Positions 9,076 through 17,805 of a stretch of DNA of 64,000 bases are shown here, piece after piece (positions within the stretch are counted from its first letter, which is position 1; every line of letters starts with the position of its first letter). Made by a program: the position numbers and the translations under genes. Source of the DNA: JAYFQE01 sp034927345 (GTDB lineage: Bacteria > Bacillota > Clostridia > Saccharofermentanales > UBA5734); the NCBI GenBank assembly GCA_034927345.1, contig JAYFQE010000007.1:56561-120560 (forward strand), given 5' to 3'. The notes below the pieces were generated by a model that worked only from the letters and a program-made list of their open reading frames with translations, made no database searches and was not told where the DNA came from.

Positions 9076-9429
9076 TTATAAAAGCTTTTCACCTAAAACG
9101 CGACCGCCAATCAGATGAAAATGCACATGACGGATTGTCTGGCCGCCATCATTGCCGCAATTGTTGATGAGCCGGAAACCATTTTCCGCAACGCCGGCCG
9201 CGGCGGCGACAGCCGGTACGGCATGCAGGACGCCGGCGAGAATATCCGCGCCGTCCGGCCGCGCCGCCAGCTGAAGAAGGTCCTCGCAGTGAATTCTGGG
9301 GACAATCAGCAGGTGAACCGGCGCCGCCGGATGCAGATCGCGAAAAGCGACAACATGCTCATCCTGATAGACAATCGCCGCCGGAATCTCGCCGGCGATG
9401 ATGCGGCAAAAAATACAATCTTCCATCAT
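9076..9429 (-). CDS. HIT family protein (HinT-like purine nucleoside phosphoramidase)
   Basis: A 117-residue histidine-triad protein. CIFCRIIAGEIPA at residues 5-17 carries the zinc-type cysteines, and the active-site triad HVHFHLIGG is at about 100-108. HinT enzymes hydrolyse adenosine 5'-phosphoramidates; the physiological substrate is unclear. Two adjacent ATGs follow GAGGAGGAACA. The gene lies 43 bases downstream of alaS on the same strand and is probably cotranscribed with it. Confidence 0.92.
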   Translation of the reverse strand: MMEDCIFCRIIAGEIPAAIVYQDEHVVAFRDLHPAAPVHLLIVPRIHCEDLLQLAARPDGADILAGVLHAVPAVAAAAGVAENGFRLINNCGNDGGQTIRHVHFHLIGGRVLGEKLL

Positions 9430-9472
9430 TGTTCCTCCTCAGCAGTCATGGCCAGCCCTCTGGCCTTGCGGG

Positions 9473-12133
9473 TCAAACCCCTAATTGCTGCTCGATGTTC
9501 CGGCGCAAAACCGCCAGGGCTTCCGGAATCCGTTCCGGCTGCCTGCCGCCGGCCTGAGCCATATCCGGCCGTCCGCCGCCGCCGCCGCCCGTCAGGCTGG
9601 CAGCTTCACGCACCAGGTTACCGGCATGCAGTCCGCGTCCGACGGCATCTTTCCCGGCCATGGCAACCCAGGCCGCTTTGCCCTGGATCGATGCGGCCAG
9701 GATGACTACGCCCTGGCCAATGCGATCGCGAATCCGGTCGGCCGCTTCACGAAGCTGTTCGGCGTCCGCGACGGATATGCTGGCCAGCACCAGGGGCACG
9801 CCCTGGATATCAACAGCCTGGTCGGCCAATTGTCCGGCCGTTTCGGCGATTTGTTTTTTCTGTTCGGCTTCACGTTCCTTTTCCAGGATCCGGACTTTCT
9901 CCAGTAAAGCATCGATGCGATGCGGCAGTTCGGCATGCGGCGCCCGCAACAAAGCTCCGGCATCCTGCAGCAGCTGGTCCTGCTGGCGGGCGATCTGCCA
10001 GGCGCCTAAGCCCGTTACGCCCTCGATCCGGCGAATTCCCGCCGCGACGCCGCCCTCGCTGACCAGTCGGAACTGACAGGCTTCAGCCGATTCACGCAAA
10101 TGGGTGCCGCCGCAAAGTTCTTTACTGAATTCACCGATCGCGACAACCCGGACCTGATCGCCGTATTTTTCATCAAACAAGGCGGTCGCGCCGGTTGCGC
10201 GGGCTTCATCCAGGGCCATGACTGTGGTTGTAACCGGATCGTTGCGGATAATCGCTTCGTTAACCATCTGTTCAACCGTTCTTTTTTCATCGGCGGTCAG
10301 CGGCTGGAAATGGCTGAAATCGAAACGCAGGCGCTCCGGAGACACAGACGAGCCGGCCTGGGCAATATGATCACCCAGCACCAGACGCAGGGCGCGATGC
10401 AGCAAATGAGTGGTCGTATGATTACGCGCCGTAGCCAGCCTTGTCTGCCGGTCTACTTGCATGACAGCTTCATCGCCGCTGCTGATCGAACCTTCTTCAA
10501 CCAAAGCCAGGTGCAGATAAAGGCCGTCGGGAGTTTTCGTGGTGTCCTGGACCGACAAGCGGCCGTGATCGGTCAGGATCTGCCCGATATCGCCGGTTTG
10601 GCCGCCGGAGGCAGCATAGAAGGATGTCCGGTCGGTTATAACGGTAACAGCTTCGCCGGTCTCTGCCGTATCCGTCAGATTATGCGCGCCATCGGCGCCG
10701 GTTTGCAGAAGATAAAGCACAGTGGCTTTCTGCTCAAGCGTATCATAGCCGGTAAAGCCTGTCGCCAGGCGGCGGTTTATTCCTTCAGGCAGAGCAGCCT
10801 GAGCCCAGGCCGAACCCGCCTTTTCCCGCAAAGCCTTGCGGGCCGCTTCTTTTTGCCGGTTCATTTCGGCGCGGAAGCCCTCTTCATCCAGATCCACGCC
10901 TTGTTCAGCGGCGATTTCACGAGTCAGATCCAGCGGAAATCCATAAGTATCATGCAGGCGGAAAACTTCTTCGCCGCTCAGGCAGGTATTGCCGTTTTGC
11001 CGGGCCTGACTGAGATAACCGTCCAGAATGGCGCTGCCCTGCTGGATTGTTTCGGCAAAGCGTTCTTCCTCCATGCGGACGACGCGGGTGATGTAATCCT
11101 GGCGTTCCTTCAGTTCCGGGTAAGCGCCGGATGATTCGCGGATGACCGTCTGCGCCAGTTCAAACAAGAACGGGCGGCTGAGCCCCAGGATCCGGCCGAA
11201 ACGGGCGGCACGCCGCAGCAGGCGGCGCAAAACATAGCCGCGCCCCTCGTTGGACGGGATGATGCCGTCGCTGATCATCATGGTCGTGCTGCGGATATGG
11301 TCGGTGATAACCCGGATAGCCGTATCTGTCTTCTCATTCCGGCCATAAACCACGCCGGTCATGCGGCAGGTTTCGTCCAGAATGGCGCGGATCGTATCGA
11401 CTTCAAACAGATTGTCCACATTCTGCATGATACAGGCCAGACGTTCCAGCCCGGCCCCGGTATCGATGTTTTTCTTCGCCAGCGGCGTATAACTGCCGTC
11501 TTCCTCCCGGTTGAACTGGGTAAAAACCAGATTCCAGAATTCGACATAACGATCGCAATCGCAGCCAACCTGACAGCCCGGTTTTCCGCAGCCATATTCA
11601 GGGCCCCGATCATAATGAATCTCCGAGCAGGGGCCGCAGGGGCCGGTGCCGTGTTCCCAGAAATTATCTTCCTTGCCCATGCGGAAAATCCGTTCCGGCG
11701 GCAAGCCGACATCATCCCGCCAGATGGCATAAGCTTCGTCATCATCCTGATAGACCGTCACGTAAAGCCGATCGGCAGGCATTTCCAGGATCTCAGTACA
11801 AAATTCCCAAGCCCAGGGAATAATCTCTTTCTTGAAATAATCGCCAAAAGAAAAGTTGCCGAGCATCTCAAAAAACGTGCCATGCCGCGCAGTCTTGCCG
11901 ACCCGTTCAATGTCCGGCGTCCGGATACATTTCTGACAGGTCGTCACCCGTAAGGACGGCGGCGTCCTGGCTCCGGTAAAATAAGGCTTAAGCGGCGTCA
12001 TGCCGGCGTTGATCAGCAAAATGGACGGATCATTGCGCGGCACCAGGGAAAAGCTGGGCAGCCGCAGATGTCCTTTGGATTCAAAAAACGCGAGGTATTT
12101 TTCACGGATAATATTCAGGCTCAACGGTTGCAT
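9473..12133 (-). CDS. alaS: Alanine-tRNA ligase
   Basis: Charges tRNA-Ala. At 886 residues the protein is full length. Class II catalytic core: SKGHLRLPSFSLVP near the N terminus and GKTARHGTFFEMLGNFSFGDY at about 79-99. The editing domain has HTTTHLLHRAL (HxxxH) at about 575-585 and ELCGGTHLRES at about 675-685, completing the zinc site. The C-terminal part ends with the glycine-rich GGGGGGRPDMAQAGG segment of the DHHA1 domain. The start follows AAGGAG at a rather long 13-base spacing. I looked upstream for T-box leader elements and saw none. Confidence 0.97.
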   Translation of the reverse strand: MQPLSLNIIREKYLAFFESKGHLRLPSFSLVPRNDPSILLINAGMTPLKPYFTGARTPPSLRVTTCQKCIRTPDIERVGKTARHGTFFEMLGNFSFGDYFKKEIIPWAWEFCTEILEMPADRLYVTVYQDDDEAYAIWRDDVGLPPERIFRMGKEDNFWEHGTGPCGPCSEIHYDRGPEYGCGKPGCQVGCDCDRYVEFWNLVFTQFNREEDGSYTPLAKKNIDTGAGLERLACIMQNVDNLFEVDTIRAILDETCRMTGVVYGRNEKTDTAIRVITDHIRSTTMMISDGIIPSNEGRGYVLRRLLRRAARFGRILGLSRPFLFELAQTVIRESSGAYPELKERQDYITRVVRMEEERFAETIQQGSAILDGYLSQARQNGNTCLSGEEVFRLHDTYGFPLDLTREIAAEQGVDLDEEGFRAEMNRQKEAARKALREKAGSAWAQAALPEGINRRLATGFTGYDTLEQKATVLYLLQTGADGAHNLTDTAETGEAVTVITDRTSFYAASGGQTGDIGQILTDHGRLSVQDTTKTPDGLYLHLALVEEGSISSGDEAVMQVDRQTRLATARNHTTTHLLHRALRLVLGDHIAQAGSSVSPERLRFDFSHFQPLTADEKRTVEQMVNEAIIRNDPVTTTVMALDEARATGATALFDEKYGDQVRVVAIGEFSKELCGGTHLRESAEACQFRLVSEGGVAAGIRRIEGVTGLGAWQIARQQDQLLQDAGALLRAPHAELPHRIDALLEKVRILEKEREAEQKKQIAETAGQLADQAVDIQGVPLVLASISVADAEQLREAADRIRDRIGQGVVILAASIQGKAAWVAMAGKDAVGRGLHAGNLVREAASLTGGGGGGRPDMAQAGGRQPERIPEALAVLRRNIEQQLGV

Positions 12134-12170
12134 CGTAACATGCCACTCCTTTAAATAAGGCTATCCTCGG

Positions 12171-12199
12171 ATTTTACACTAAAACAGCCCGCAGAACAA
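12171..12199 (-). promoter_or_regulatory. Candidate alaS promoter
   Basis: Minus-strand TTGTTC and TAAAAT are separated by 17 bases, with a TG extension directly before the -10, ending about 38 bases before the alaS start codon. Confidence 0.5.
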
Positions 12200-12348
12200 G
12201 CCGCGCTTCGATCACGCCGGTCGAATATTGTTGGTTAAATAGGAGTGCGGTCCGCATGATTCTGTGCTAAAATGGTAAGACTTCAGCAAGTACAAGACCG
12301 GCCGCCGGTACGATTTTTCTTGCTTTTTTCATGAAAGGGGTTAGCGCC

Positions 12349-13680
12349 ATGCCCGATAATTGCCCAATCACCCGCAATACGGCGGTCATTCCCGGTTTAC
12401 CCGGTGTCGTCATACCGGAAATCATCCTGCCGGCCGAGGAATTGAGTTTATATCATTGGGCTGTTATCGCCTGCGATCAGTTTACAGCTCAGGCTGATTA
12501 CTGGCAGGAAACCGAAAAGCAAGTCGGACAGGCGCCTTCCACATTACGTCTGGTTCTGCCGGAGCTCTATCTGGAGCATCCGTCCGGGCTTTCCATATCA
12601 GATCGGATTCAGACGATCAACCAGACGATGGCCCGCTATTGGCATGACGGTCTTCTGCGCCGCCTGCCGCCCGGCTGCATGCTGCTGGATCGCCGCACGG
12701 CTGTCCACGGAAGCCGAAAAGGTCTGGTGCTGGCCGTTGATCTGGATTGCTACGATTTCACGCCGGGCAATCATGAATTGATCCGGGCAACCGAGGGAAC
12801 TGTTTTGGAGCGTATCCCGCCGCGCGTGGCGATTCGCCGAGACGCCCTGTTTGAATTACCCCATATCCAGGTTCTGATCGACGACAGCGGGCATCGGGTT
12901 ATCGAACCCTTGTTGTCGGCATTGCAAAAAGAACAGCCCAGACCTTTCTATGAGACTGAATTGATGCAGGACGGCGGATCCCTGCGCGCCTGGTTTGCGC
13001 CGGCCGGATCCCCTTTGCTGCAAGAAGCTTTTCAGGCTATGGCCGGCCTCGGCAGTTTGAAGAACCACGGCCTGCTGATGGCTGTCGGCGACGGCAACCA
13101 TTCCCTGGCTACCGCCAAAGCCCATTGGCAAAACATGCGCGCGGTTTACGGTCCTGATCATCCGGCCCGCTACGCGCTCGTCGAAGTCATCAACCTGCAC
13201 GATCAGGGATTGGCCTTCGAGCCGATCCATCGAACCATAACCAACCTGTCGCCCGGACAATTTCTTGAACAGGCCCGCCGCTTTTTTAAGGATCAGGATT
13301 TCCAGGTTCTGCCGACCGACGGCGCTCCGGATACAGCTTCATGCAGTACGGCATCCGCCCATCGAATTCCCATGCTGACCGCGCAAGGACGCTGCGGCCT
13401 TTATATCGGAAATCCGCGCCAGCCCTTGGCAGCCGGCGCCATTCAGGATTTTCTCGACGATCTGGTTCTAGCGACGCCGGCCAGGATCGATTATATTCAC
13501 GGCGACGACGTTGTAGCCCGTTTGGCCGCCGAAGGCCAGATCGGCTTATTATTGCCGGCCATGAAAAAGCAGGAGCTGTTTCCCAGTCTGATCAGAGACG
13601 GCGTCCTGCCGCGCAAGACTTTTTCGCTGGGCGAAGCCAGAGAGAAGCGCTATTATATGGAATGCCGTCAAATTCGCTGA
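12349..13680 (+). CDS. DUF1015 family protein
   Basis: A 443-residue soluble protein of the DUF1015 family, whose function is not established. Family hallmarks are the GVVIPEIILPAEELSLYHW opening, the repeated acidic/aromatic segments and the MAVGDGNHSLATAKAHW motif at about residues 243-259. The ATG at 12349 is preferred because AAGGGG lies nine bases upstream; the ATG at 12331 has no ribosome binding site and would place this SD sequence inside the gene. It opens a three-gene plus-strand cluster with an FAD oxidoreductase 19 bases downstream and a DUF2298 membrane protein. In other genomes DUF1015 genes often sit near serA and an aminotransferase, which here lie convergently about 4-8 kb away. 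Confidence 0.85.
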   Translation: MPDNCPITRNTAVIPGLPGVVIPEIILPAEELSLYHWAVIACDQFTAQADYWQETEKQVGQAPSTLRLVLPELYLEHPSGLSISDRIQTINQTMARYWHDGLLRRLPPGCMLLDRRTAVHGSRKGLVLAVDLDCYDFTPGNHELIRATEGTVLERIPPRVAIRRDALFELPHIQVLIDDSGHRVIEPLLSALQKEQPRPFYETELMQDGGSLRAWFAPAGSPLLQEAFQAMAGLGSLKNHGLLMAVGDGNHSLATAKAHWQNMRAVYGPDHPARYALVEVINLHDQGLAFEPIHRTITNLSPGQFLEQARRFFKDQDFQVLPTDGAPDTASCSTASAHRIPMLTAQGRCGLYIGNPRQPLAAGAIQDFLDDLVLATPARIDYIHGDDVVARLAAEGQIGLLLPAMKKQELFPSLIRDGVLPRKTFSLGEAREKRYYMECRQIR

Positions 13681-13699
13681 CCAGAGAGGAGTCCGAGGC

Positions 13700-15139
13700 A
13701 TGCCCGAACCATACAACCGACAACCTCGCGTCTGCATCATTGGCGCCGGCCTGACTGGTCTCGTTGCCGCCTATCATTTAACGGCGCGCGGTTATTCCGT
13801 CATTTTGCTGGAATCCACGCTGGATTCCGGCGGCATGGTCTCGTCTTTTTCCATGGGCGCAAGCCGCATTGAACACATTTATCATCACATTTTTACCAGC
13901 GACAGCTATTTGATTGATTTAGCCGGCGAGCTCGGCCTGTCCGGCCGGATTGACTGGTACCGGCCGCATGACGCGCTCTATTCCGGCGCCAGGCTTTATC
14001 CGTTTTCCGCGCCCGTTGATTTACTGCGCTATAAGGCTATCCCTTTGGCCCAGCGTATAAAAACCGGTTTATCGGTTCTGGAAGCCGGCCGATTCAAGAA
14101 CTGGGCGGATTTGGAAAACCAGACGGCAGCCGGCTGGCTGAAAAGAAAAAGCGGCAGCCAGGCGTTCCAATGTCTCTGGCGGCCTCTTCTGCGTTCCAAA
14201 TTCGATCTGGACGCCGATGATGTGTCGGCAGTCTGGATCTGGAACAAATTCAAACTGCGCGGCCTATCGCGCGACCAGCGTTCCGGCGGTGAAAAGCTGG
14301 GTTACATGCGCGGCAGCTTCAGCGTTCTGACCGATCAGCTTGTCGAGGCTGTAAAAAAGCAGGGCGGCCTATTGCTGACCGGACACACGGCCATGAACAT
14401 CAGTAAAGAGAATATGCCCAACGGCCGGCCGGAATACCGGGTATCCTGCATTCTGGAAAACTGCGCCACGGTAGAAGTAAAGGCGGACGCGGTTGTCGCG
14501 ACCCTTTCCGGCCGTCAGTTTGCCAGTATCACAACCAGTCTGGATCTGCCGGATTCTTATATCCGCAAAGTCCGCTCAATTCGCTATAAAGGTGATTTAT
14601 GCCTGATTCTGCGGCTTCGTCAAAGTCTGTCCCCCTATTACTGGACAACGGTATGCGACGACCTGCCTTTTGTGGTTGTTGTCGAGCATACGCGTCTGAC
14701 CGGAACAGACCCTTACGGCGGCCACATCGTTTATTTATCGCGTTATCTGGATGCCGCCGATCGGCTCTGGACTCAGTCCGACGGCGATATCTACCGCCAG
14801 TTTGTCGAAGGTCTGACCAATATGTACCCCGGCTTCAGCACCGACGATGTTCTGGAATGGCGCTTGCGGCGCACCCGTTATGCCCAGCCTGTTATTTTTC
14901 GCCATTATTCGCAGCAAATGCCGGAAATGAACACGCCGGATCCCGGCATCAAACTAGCCGGCATGGCGCAGATCTATCCGGAAGACCGCGGTATGAATTA
15001 CGCCGTCCGCCTGGGCTGTGAAGCTGCCGCTTCAACGGCGGCCTATCTGTCCGGCCGTGCGTTTTGTCCGGATATGGAAGCCGGACCGGTTAAAAAATCT
15101 CAACCGACCGGTTGCCCGGCCAACGATCGGTGCCCCTGA
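13700..15139 (+). CDS. NAD(P)/FAD-dependent oxidoreductase, amine-oxidase/protoporphyrinogen-oxidase-like
   Basis: A 479-residue flavoprotein with the dinucleotide-binding signature VCIIGAGLTGLVAAYHL at residues 11-27 and an acidic ribose-binding residue about twenty positions later. A C-terminal FAD-contact segment lies near GMNYAVRLGCEAAAST (about 433-448). Overall it resembles the amine oxidase fold used by protoporphyrinogen oxidases and by glycolipid-associated oxidoreductases. The substrate is not identifiable. It follows DUF1015 by 19 bases, and its TGA shares one base with the ATG of the next gene, so coupling to the GT-C-like DUF2298 protein is likely. A role in envelope glycolipid or sugar modification is an inference from that neighbour. 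Confidence 0.8.
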   Translation: MPEPYNRQPRVCIIGAGLTGLVAAYHLTARGYSVILLESTLDSGGMVSSFSMGASRIEHIYHHIFTSDSYLIDLAGELGLSGRIDWYRPHDALYSGARLYPFSAPVDLLRYKAIPLAQRIKTGLSVLEAGRFKNWADLENQTAAGWLKRKSGSQAFQCLWRPLLRSKFDLDADDVSAVWIWNKFKLRGLSRDQRSGGEKLGYMRGSFSVLTDQLVEAVKKQGGLLLTGHTAMNISKENMPNGRPEYRVSCILENCATVEVKADAVVATLSGRQFASITTSLDLPDSYIRKVRSIRYKGDLCLILRLRQSLSPYYWTTVCDDLPFVVVVEHTRLTGTDPYGGHIVYLSRYLDAADRLWTQSDGDIYRQFVEGLTNMYPGFSTDDVLEWRLRRTRYAQPVIFRHYSQQMPEMNTPDPGIKLAGMAQIYPEDRGMNYAVRLGCEAAASTAAYLSGRAFCPDMEAGPVKKSQPTGCPANDRCP

Positions 15140-17745
15140 TGAAAAAATCAGCCGGCGGCATTCTGCGACTGAACTGGTTATTCTTCCTGGGATTGCCGGT
15201 TATGGGTTCCATATGGCTGCTTGGCGCTGATTGCATCGATTTCCTGATCTGGTGGCTGGCTTTGTCGGCTGTCGGCTGGCTGGCCTGGCCGCTGGCCGCT
15301 CGCCTTTTCCCGGACGGCGACTGCGGTTATCTGTTGGCTAAACCCTTGGGTCTGGGATTATCGTCATTTTTGCTCTGGACATGTTCTTATCTGCGCCTGC
15401 TCCCCTTTCACCGCTGGAGCATTATAGCCGTTCTGGCGCTGACAGGCGTTATAGCCTGGGGTTTCCGCCGGAACCGGCAGGCGATCGGCAACCCGCTGGA
15501 AACGCCCGGTTTCATGGTACGGATTGTTGCCGGCGAAAGCCTGTTCAGCATCGGCTTACTGATCTGGTCTTTTGCCCGCGGCCTGAAACCGGAATTGGAC
15601 AGTCTGGAAAAATTCATGGACATCGGATTTATGAACAGCCTTTGGCGGACCGATTATCTGCCCGCATGGGATATGTGGTTTTCCGGCAAAACGATCAACT
15701 ATTATTATTACGGCCAATATGTTTACGCTTTTCTGGCAAAACTGACCGGCATCAGACCGGAAATTGCGTATAACCTCGGCATGGCTTCAACTTTCGCTTT
15801 CACGCTGGCCCTGAGTTATGCGGCCGGCAGCCGGCTTATCGCTTTTGCCAGACGGCACGCGCCTCAGATTGCCGCCGGCTGGCAGACAGCCGGCGGACTG
15901 CTCTCTGCGTTTCTGGTCACGTTTGCCGGCAACGGCCATGCATTTTTATATAACGAAAGCAGTCCCGGCCACGTTTTGCTTAAATTTTTCCAATCATTAG
16001 GATTAGCCGGCGGCAATACCGACACAGCTTACTGGTTTGCCGACTCGACCCGATTTATTGGTTATAATCCCGATACGGCGGATAAAACCATCCATGAATT
16101 TCCCTTTTATTCTTTTCTGGTGGCCGATCTGCACGCCCATGTCATCAATCTGGCCTTTGTTCTCCTGTTATTAGCCTTGTTGTCCGGACTGGCCGACCGG
16201 TCGCGCTTGCTGCAGGCCGCCGCGAACTATTGCCGGCAGATTGGCCGGCAGCCGGCTTTTCCCGGTAAACCGCGCTTGCGGCAGGCGGCAGACCGTCTGC
16301 TTCAATTTTGCCGGCCTGTTTTTTCCGATGGCTGCCTCTGGCTGGCCGGTCTCCTCCTGGCCATCTTCATGATGGGCAACTTCTGGGATTTTGCCATTTA
16401 TTTTGCCGTTATTTCCCTGGTTTTATTCTTTATAGATATTCGCGGCTGCGGCAGCCAGCCGATCCGGGCTGTCGGCATACCGGTCTTTGCGCTGCAAATG
16501 GCTATGATTCTGGTACCGTTTCTTTATGCAGGAAACCCGGCCGTCGCTTTGATTCTCTATCTGGCCGCTTTGATCATCAGCTGCGGATTGACCCTGACAG
16601 TCGCCGATGCGCTGACCTTAACCGGCGTTCAGATGACTTGGCTCTTCTTTTTAGCCCATGCCCTGACCCTGCCCTTCAATCTGGCTTTTGAACCGATCTC
16701 GAAATCGATCGCGCTGGCGGTTAATCACACGCCGCTTTGGCAATGGCTGATTCTTTGGGGGCCGCATATCCTGGCCGGTGTTATTCTGCTGGTTTTTCTC
16801 CTGTGCCGCGGTCCCGGCCAACGTCAGCCACGGATTTTTCCGCCGCCGGCCGGCGAGCGGGCAATGGTGTTCCGCAATCAAAACCGGATTGCTTTTTTTC
16901 TGAAAAATCAGAATCCGGCGGATCTTTTTGTCCTGATCCTCTTCGTCTGCGCTCTCGGCCTGATTATTGTTCCGGAATGCGTGTATGTCGTGGATATTTA
17001 CAGCGGCGATTACAAACGTTCGAATACCATGTTCAAGTTCACCTACCAGGCTTTTATCCTCTTTTCTCTGGTCTGGGCTTATGCTCTGGCCCGTATAGGC
17101 AGCCATTGGCGGGATTTTCCGGCGCGGATAGCCGCTCTGGGCTTGGCCTTGCTGTTGATTGTTCCCTTCTGGTATCCGCTGCAAGCCGCCGGGCAGTGGC
17201 TGGGCACTTTTTCCCGCGACCGCTATCAGGGACTGGACGGTCTGGCCCCGATAGCTCAGAAGGATTCAGAACAGATACCCGGGGAATCCGCTGCCGAACT
17301 GGCTGCCGATTACGCCGCCATTCAATGGTTTAACGAAAAGGTTGCCGGACAGCCGGTCATTTTAGAAGCTTATGGCGACAGCTATACGGATTTCTGCCGC
17401 ATATCGGCCTTTACCGGTCTGCCGACCGTTGTCGGCTGGCAAACCCATGAATGGCTGTGGCGCACCAGTAAAGCCAATCCCAATGCTTACGGCACGGTTG
17501 TCGTCCCCCGGCAAGAAGATGTGAAAACCCTTTACACGACGACCGATCAGCTTGTCAGGCAAGCATTGCTGGAGCAATATGATATCCAGTATATTATTAT
17601 CGGCGATCTTGAGCGGCAGCAGTTTTCCGAAGTATCCGAAAGCGGGCGGACCAGCCTGGTCCAGGAAGACTTGCTGTTGCAGTCAGGCTCGGTTGTTTTC
17701 ACCGAAGGCAGCCTGCTGGTTATCAAAGTGGATTTGGATCAATAA
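15139..17745 (+). CDS. Large polytopic membrane protein, DUF2298 (YYY) family
   Basis: An 868-residue integral membrane protein with a dozen or more hydrophobic segments. The family hallmark is the tyrosine cluster TINYYYYGQYVYAFLAKL at about residues 189-206 of this start, followed by a DLHAHVINL segment. A hydrophilic C-terminal part (about 700-868) follows, with a predicted soluble Rossmann-like region (ILEAYGDSYTDFCRIS). DUF2298 proteins are found in Chloroflexi and archaea and resemble GT-C type glycosyltransferases in layout; activity is unproven. I chose the ATG at 15139, which shares a base with the previous stop codon, over one 27 bases upstream. Transcription ends at the terminator directly after it. 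Confidence 0.82.
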   Translation: MKKSAGGILRLNWLFFLGLPVMGSIWLLGADCIDFLIWWLALSAVGWLAWPLAARLFPDGDCGYLLAKPLGLGLSSFLLWTCSYLRLLPFHRWSIIAVLALTGVIAWGFRRNRQAIGNPLETPGFMVRIVAGESLFSIGLLIWSFARGLKPELDSLEKFMDIGFMNSLWRTDYLPAWDMWFSGKTINYYYYGQYVYAFLAKLTGIRPEIAYNLGMASTFAFTLALSYAAGSRLIAFARRHAPQIAAGWQTAGGLLSAFLVTFAGNGHAFLYNESSPGHVLLKFFQSLGLAGGNTDTAYWFADSTRFIGYNPDTADKTIHEFPFYSFLVADLHAHVINLAFVLLLLALLSGLADRSRLLQAAANYCRQIGRQPAFPGKPRLRQAADRLLQFCRPVFSDGCLWLAGLLLAIFMMGNFWDFAIYFAVISLVLFFIDIRGCGSQPIRAVGIPVFALQMAMILVPFLYAGNPAVALILYLAALIISCGLTLTVADALTLTGVQMTWLFFLAHALTLPFNLAFEPISKSIALAVNHTPLWQWLILWGPHILAGVILLVFLLCRGPGQRQPRIFPPPAGERAMVFRNQNRIAFFLKNQNPADLFVLILFVCALGLIIVPECVYVVDIYSGDYKRSNTMFKFTYQAFILFSLVWAYALARIGSHWRDFPARIAALGLALLLIVPFWYPLQAAGQWLGTFSRDRYQGLDGLAPIAQKDSEQIPGESAAELAADYAAIQWFNEKVAGQPVILEAYGDSYTDFCRISAFTGLPTVVGWQTHEWLWRTSKANPNAYGTVVVPRQEDVKTLYTTTDQLVRQALLEQYDIQYIIIGDLERQQFSEVSESGRTSLVQEDLLLQSGSVVFTEGSLLVIKVDLDQ

Positions 17746-17784
17746 AAAGAAGCTGTATCAAAAATGATGCAGCCTCTTGTTGTT
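17741..17784. terminator. Bidirectional terminator between DUF2298 gene and serA
   Basis: GCTGTATCA pairs with TGATGCAGC (one G-U) around an AAAA loop at 17752-17773. The minus strand continues CTTCTTTTTATT, a good U tract for serA. The plus strand continues CTCTTGTTGTT, a weaker one. It lies between two convergent stop codons. Confidence 0.8.
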
Positions 17785-17805
17785 GCAGCTGAATGGCGCA
17801 GCAGA

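Noticed and set aside
10100..11134. 344-codon plus-strand open frame antisense to alaS
   Set aside because: It lies wholly within alaS, has no ribosome binding site and its translation resembles no protein; it is a shadow of GC-rich coding DNA.
12134..12330. Possible T-box leader upstream of alaS
   Set aside because: No T-box sequence (TGGNACCGCG-like) or specifier stem is visible on the minus strand, and the leader after the promoter is short.
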